DNA from: Acholoe squamosa | Lineage: Eukaryota > Annelida > Polychaeta > Phyllodocida > Polynoidae | Length of the DNA stretch: 64,000 bases | Assembly: GCA_949317995.1 (NCBI GenBank) | Contig: OX439036.1 | Coordinates: 24,154,854-24,218,853, forward strand | Direction of reading: 5' to 3' | Part shown: positions 60,393-64,000 of the stretch, piece after piece | Numbering within the stretch: position 1 is the stretch's first letter | Layout of the letters: each line of letters opens with the position of its first letter | The notes under the pieces: model-generated | What the model saw: only the letters and a program-made list of their open reading frames with translations | The model's database searches: none | What the model was told of the DNA's origin: nothing | Program-made: the position numbers and the translations under genes

Positions 60393-61458
60393 CAACAGCA
60401 ATCACAGATAAATGACTTATTAATCCAATTTATTTTACCTACATACTTCTTTCACATCATTTTTTATTTCCCACCACCCAACCCACGTCACAATTCATCT
60501 CTTGGCAGGTTTGGCCCACATCTTATCGATCAATTGTTTTATCCACATCTTATAATTCACCCAAGACTTACCAAATGTGATATAATGTATTATAATCTTG
60601 TCTTATTATATATTCTACACGGTTGTTACTATTACACACAACCTTACAAGTTTATACAACTAAATAAACTTTTATTCCTCCAGGCCTGCCTCCATCACCT
60701 TTACCTAGTGTGACCAGTAATGATAGTAGACTGTCTTACATCTAACCCTGTCAAAGCGTTTCTCTCTGGAGGCAATACCCATGCACCGATAATGAGACAA
60801 TGTTTCTTGCTGCTATTGGTTAGGACATCCATTACCATATCTGCTACAAAGAAAACATCCCCTAAAAGATAGTGTTTGCACTTTTACTATGCTGTTTCCA
60901 TCATAACTCCGCCATTCCTATATCAAACTCACTAGAGCCTGTGATTGCACCAATCCACATTACAGTTTGTTCATCGACTATTCCATTGCTTTCCAACCTA
61001 TAGCTTTACCGCAAGAAAAGGAAGCCAGAAAGCATACAGTAACCAATATAGGTGGCTTGGTGTTCCAATGGCATTTCTCCTGGACTCTGTACCCAGGCTT
61101 GGAGAAGGTGAAATCATTCATGTAAACGGGATTGCGTGGTCAGACACTGCGATGCTATGTAGAATGCCCCTTCCCACGCACACCTTTCTGCTGCGTTGGC
61201 TGGCCCCAGGCGTCCTCCTAGGTCTGACTACTGTGATCCACTCCTACTGACAGCGGAGCCTTTGATTCTTGAGACAGTGCAGGTTGCTAGTCCCCAGAGA
61301 CATCTAATTGGTTTACTGGTGTCTTTTGTGTGGGTGCTGATATAGGGTATAGTTTATTTATACACCAGGGGTAAGAATCCTATTTAGGTACATGCTGTGT
61401 GAACGCTTATGATAACAATTTATTTCTACATTATGATATCACATAAGGTAATGCCTGG
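60393..61458. other. Non-coding stretch after the pseudogene
   Basis: AT-rich, with a possible poly(A) signal near 60664. No gene recognised. Confidence 0.35.
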
Positions 61459-61722
61459 CTAGGTATTGCCACAGCTTTTACCCCACATGTACAAAACAGA
61501 CACAGAGGTATAGGCGTACACACATTTAGGGTTTGCACCATATTGCATGGCGTATTGATCTATACCTTGTTTTAAATTATTTAAAATTTCATATTTTCTG
61601 GTTGGGTAGTCTACAGCTAGCTGTCTTAAAGCTAGATTATCAATTTGAAAAGGGTTGGTTGGTAAGATGTGTCGTTTGAGAAGAGTCAAGTTAGAACCAG
61701 TGAAACCTACCCTCTGGGACAT
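61459..61722 (-). pseudogene. Possible retroelement polyprotein fragment
   Basis: An 87-codon minus-strand frame contains PTNPFQIDNLALRQLAVDYP followed by LNNLKQGIDQYAMQYGANP. The spacing resembles the 'L..L..YP......L..G...G....Y.G' segment found ahead of RT or recombinase domains in many invertebrate retroelements. The match is by eye and short. It could be a remnant or coincidence. Confidence 0.28.
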
Positions 61723-62340
61723 TTTCTCAGGTCTGTGAAGAGCCCATCCCTCTTTACAACTGTGGCTGAATGCTGCTGTGGAGCGGCCAGCAACCCATCC
61801 CTACCCCGAGTTCTCACATTCTGTTCAAAAGGAATTCCAGTTGCCACTGCAATGACAGAGTTGTAGAACCCATGCAAGATACAAAAGGACCATTGAGTTA
61901 GCTCTCATTCTCATCCTATATGGGGCAGCGATGTACAAAAAGAAACAATACAAAAATTAAAGTCAGGAGTCATCTGGTATTTTGCATGCGGACGTACTTT
62001 TGAGATCCTGCTAGGATATACGCCGAATTATGGTAATGAAAGCAAAACCAATCCACGTATACATCACAGTTCAACTTACTAGAATCAGAGCTCTAGCAGT
62101 TCCTTTCCAGAATCTGTAATGGACTAGCATTTGATTATATTATATACAATCAGAGTCCTCATAATTCGTACGCCTCGATGGTGGATACAACAAGAACGAT
62201 AAAGCATCACCAAGTACGACAGTCCAAGTCTCAGTAATTCTGTAACACCCACATCAATGATTGAATACCCCGGGCCCTTCTTATACCTAAATCCTCTTCC
62301 TGGCCGACTGGGATCTGCCATAGATGTTGAGTTTATTGCC
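61723..62340. other. Non-coding stretch, nothing recognised
   Basis: No features identified. Confidence 0.4.
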
Positions 62341-62343
62341 TTA

Positions 62344-62527
62344 GGGCCGTTTTCCACCACCTGATATGGTACATCTATCGGCCGACAGCAGCACCACACT
62401 ACCAGCTCGGCCGACTAGGCTGCCATAGGACTCCATGGAGGGGCATGGCCTTTGTCGGCCGACGGGAGCCTCTACTATGGATTTATCGGCCGACAGAGGG
62501 GCCATATCGGGTGGTGGAAAATGGGCC
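62344..62527. mobile_element. PIF/Harbinger-like MITE
   Basis: Terminal inverted repeats of about 45 bp: left GGGCCGTTTTCCACCACCTG, right (reverse complement) GGCCCATTTTCCACCACCCG. TTA lies directly outside on both sides (62341-62343 and 62528-62530). A TWA trinucleotide duplication with GGGCC-type ends is characteristic of PIF/Harbinger MITEs. Inside, the palindrome TCGGCCGA occurs four times. 184 bp, no ORF. Confidence 0.75.
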
Positions 62528-62530
62528 TTA

Positions 62531-64000
62531 GACGCGGACCAATATTTCATGTCGGTAGGTGCAGGGAGCTCACTCTTGGATATGTGATTAAGGACCTATT
62601 ACAGGCTGAGGTTGATGTCTTTATTGGGGATGGCATTGTAAATCTCCCTTGTCTCCTACAACCCTCTCAATCAGATCCCGAGCCAGGCTCTGGGTCAGAA
62701 CAAGAGAGGTTGGAGGTCAAGTTTGAGGTGATGGGTTTGGTTAGTGTGAAACTTATTTCTGCAAATTTGATTGCTGTTGGACCAGTTTCAGATAGCCCTA
62801 CATCTGCCTCTGTGTATCTTGAGGTCGAGTCCCAAATGACGATTTAGGACTCAAATATTCCTACAGTTTGCTACCTTTTGCGAACTTTTTAATCTAAATC
62901 TAAATCGGTGTATTACATATTTTGTGTCCTAAAATTGCTTGTGTTCCATACCCTCTCCTGTACTCATCTCTATTGCGAATTTGAGTTAGTCAACCAATTC
63001 GCAACAGGCAGCAGACCGCAGAAACCTTTGAGTTCTAAATCGCCATGTGGGATTCGACTTTTAAACTTCAAGCGCTACAATGGTAAACTCAAACTAGGAT
63101 ACAGAATATGATCCAGTGGAATATCTTTGCACAAGTATTAAAGAAAGTCCATTTTACTGGAGAGGAGTCCCGCACGCAGTCTCTTGGCTTCTTGTGGTTG
63201 GATGGGCGTGGCGCCTTGTCTGATAGGGCACGGCTGGGTTGTCCCACTGGGAGTCATCGGCTGACAGCAGGCATTTCGGCACAATGTCAGACACACCTGG
63301 TCCTCTCCCCTAACCTCCAGGAGGCTGTTGCAAAAAGACAGGGAAGTGGGTACCAACTGTAGCTAACTCACTGTCCAGTTCCCCGTGATTCTTCACTGAG
63401 AAGCCACGTCCCACCTTATACTGACATGGAATTGACATCTTTTGAAGTGGACTGTGTTGCAAGAAATTGGGGGAACTGGTTCCAAGATTTGTTCCACCTG
63501 AACTCTTCCCATAGTAGGTATAGGCCAGGGAATAGGAGGAAGGAACTAGCTGGGAATCAGTATTCACCAATTCAGGACCACTCCTGAATCACTTCTATGA
63601 CCAATTACCTTTTGGCAACACCTCCGACAGAACTCCTATCCTTTCGCAACACCCTCCAGAGGCACTGGAACCACCGTCCTGCGGCTCTTGCTTGCCTGTC
63701 TTCATGTCCGTCCTCAAGTCTCTTCCTATAGTGGACAAGAATTTGTTTATAGATAATGGTCATATACTAAAGAGGTACCTGGCGAGGTTTTTACACGTAA
63801 TTATGCTTGAATGATTGAAATATTTCATGTAGCTCTATGCACTGGTTCGTCAGTTTTAGCAGAAGTGAATTACATGGCGTGTGCTATGTGGGTAAACTGT
63901 AATTTACTTGAATAGTCAGGTTTAACACCAAAACCTTGCGACCTCCCACACTCCCAAGTAGCACACAATCTCTCCATATAGGAGTTGATGTGCCCTATTT
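62531..64000. other. Non-coding stretch to window end
   Basis: A 131-codon plus-strand frame at 62452-62847 begins inside the MITE and has no recognisable domain. Nothing else was identified. Confidence 0.35.

Noticed and set aside
62452..62847. 131-codon plus-strand ORF
   Set aside because: Begins inside a Harbinger-like MITE and shows no domain; probably chance.

Overview
The window is animal nuclear DNA. Evidence: a split receptor exon with a GT splice donor, a tyrosine-recombinase retrotransposon, tRNA-derived SINEs, many short inverted-repeat transposons, micro- and minisatellites, and very low gene density. An invertebrate deuterostome such as amphioxus would fit (Ngaro-type element, natriuretic-receptor-like gene, repeat-rich moderate-AT sequence), but the species is inferred, not shown.

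Layout. Bases 1-594 are an internal exon (+) of a natriuretic-peptide-receptor-like receptor guanylyl cyclase; its 5' part lies outside the window. The next 600 bases are intron. At 1196-6007 is a complete, apparently young Ngaro-like retrotransposon with split direct repeats (A1 ... B1-A2 ... B2), a Gag ORF, a reverse transcriptase/RNase H ORF and a tyrosine recombinase ORF. Gag and RT overlap at GGATTTT-TGA, which looks like a -1 ribosomal frameshift site. From 6 to 58 kb the window is intergenic or intronic DNA in which I recognise almost no coding sequence. One candidate is a minus-strand first coding exon with a signal peptide at 52223-52435.

The rest is mobile and repetitive DNA. There are four non-autonomous elements with CACTG ends (11.4, 24.3, 31.9 and 55.2 kb), each packed with its own short repeated word. 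There is a CCCGGTCCCC-ended MITE with a perfect 8-bp target duplication (30.4 kb), a Harbinger-like MITE with TTA duplications (62.3 kb), and several smaller palindromic MITEs. Other repeats are a tRNA-derived SINE cluster at 35.0-35.9 kb, a 42-bp minisatellite split by an inverted-repeat insertion (39.9-40.9 kb), a nearly identical 1391-bp tandem duplication ending in the centre of a 67-bp-armed palindrome (45.0-47.9 kb), more tRNA-like and GC-rich repeats (48 kb), and a foldback-type element around a G-poor 10-bp satellite (49.7-50.9 kb). A decayed second tyrosine recombinase lies at 59.8-60.4 kb, and a possible retroelement remnant at 61.5-61.7 kb.

How the parts relate. The only set of genes that clearly works together is Gag, RT/RNase H and recombinase of the Ngaro-like element: RT would make a circular cDNA and the recombinase would insert it. 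Whether the whole window is one giant intron of the receptor gene cannot be decided from sequence alone. The strongest unexplained signals are the frameshift site, the CACTG elements with changing subterminal words, and a dispersed 9-bp word GAGC(A/T)GCTC found 13 times.
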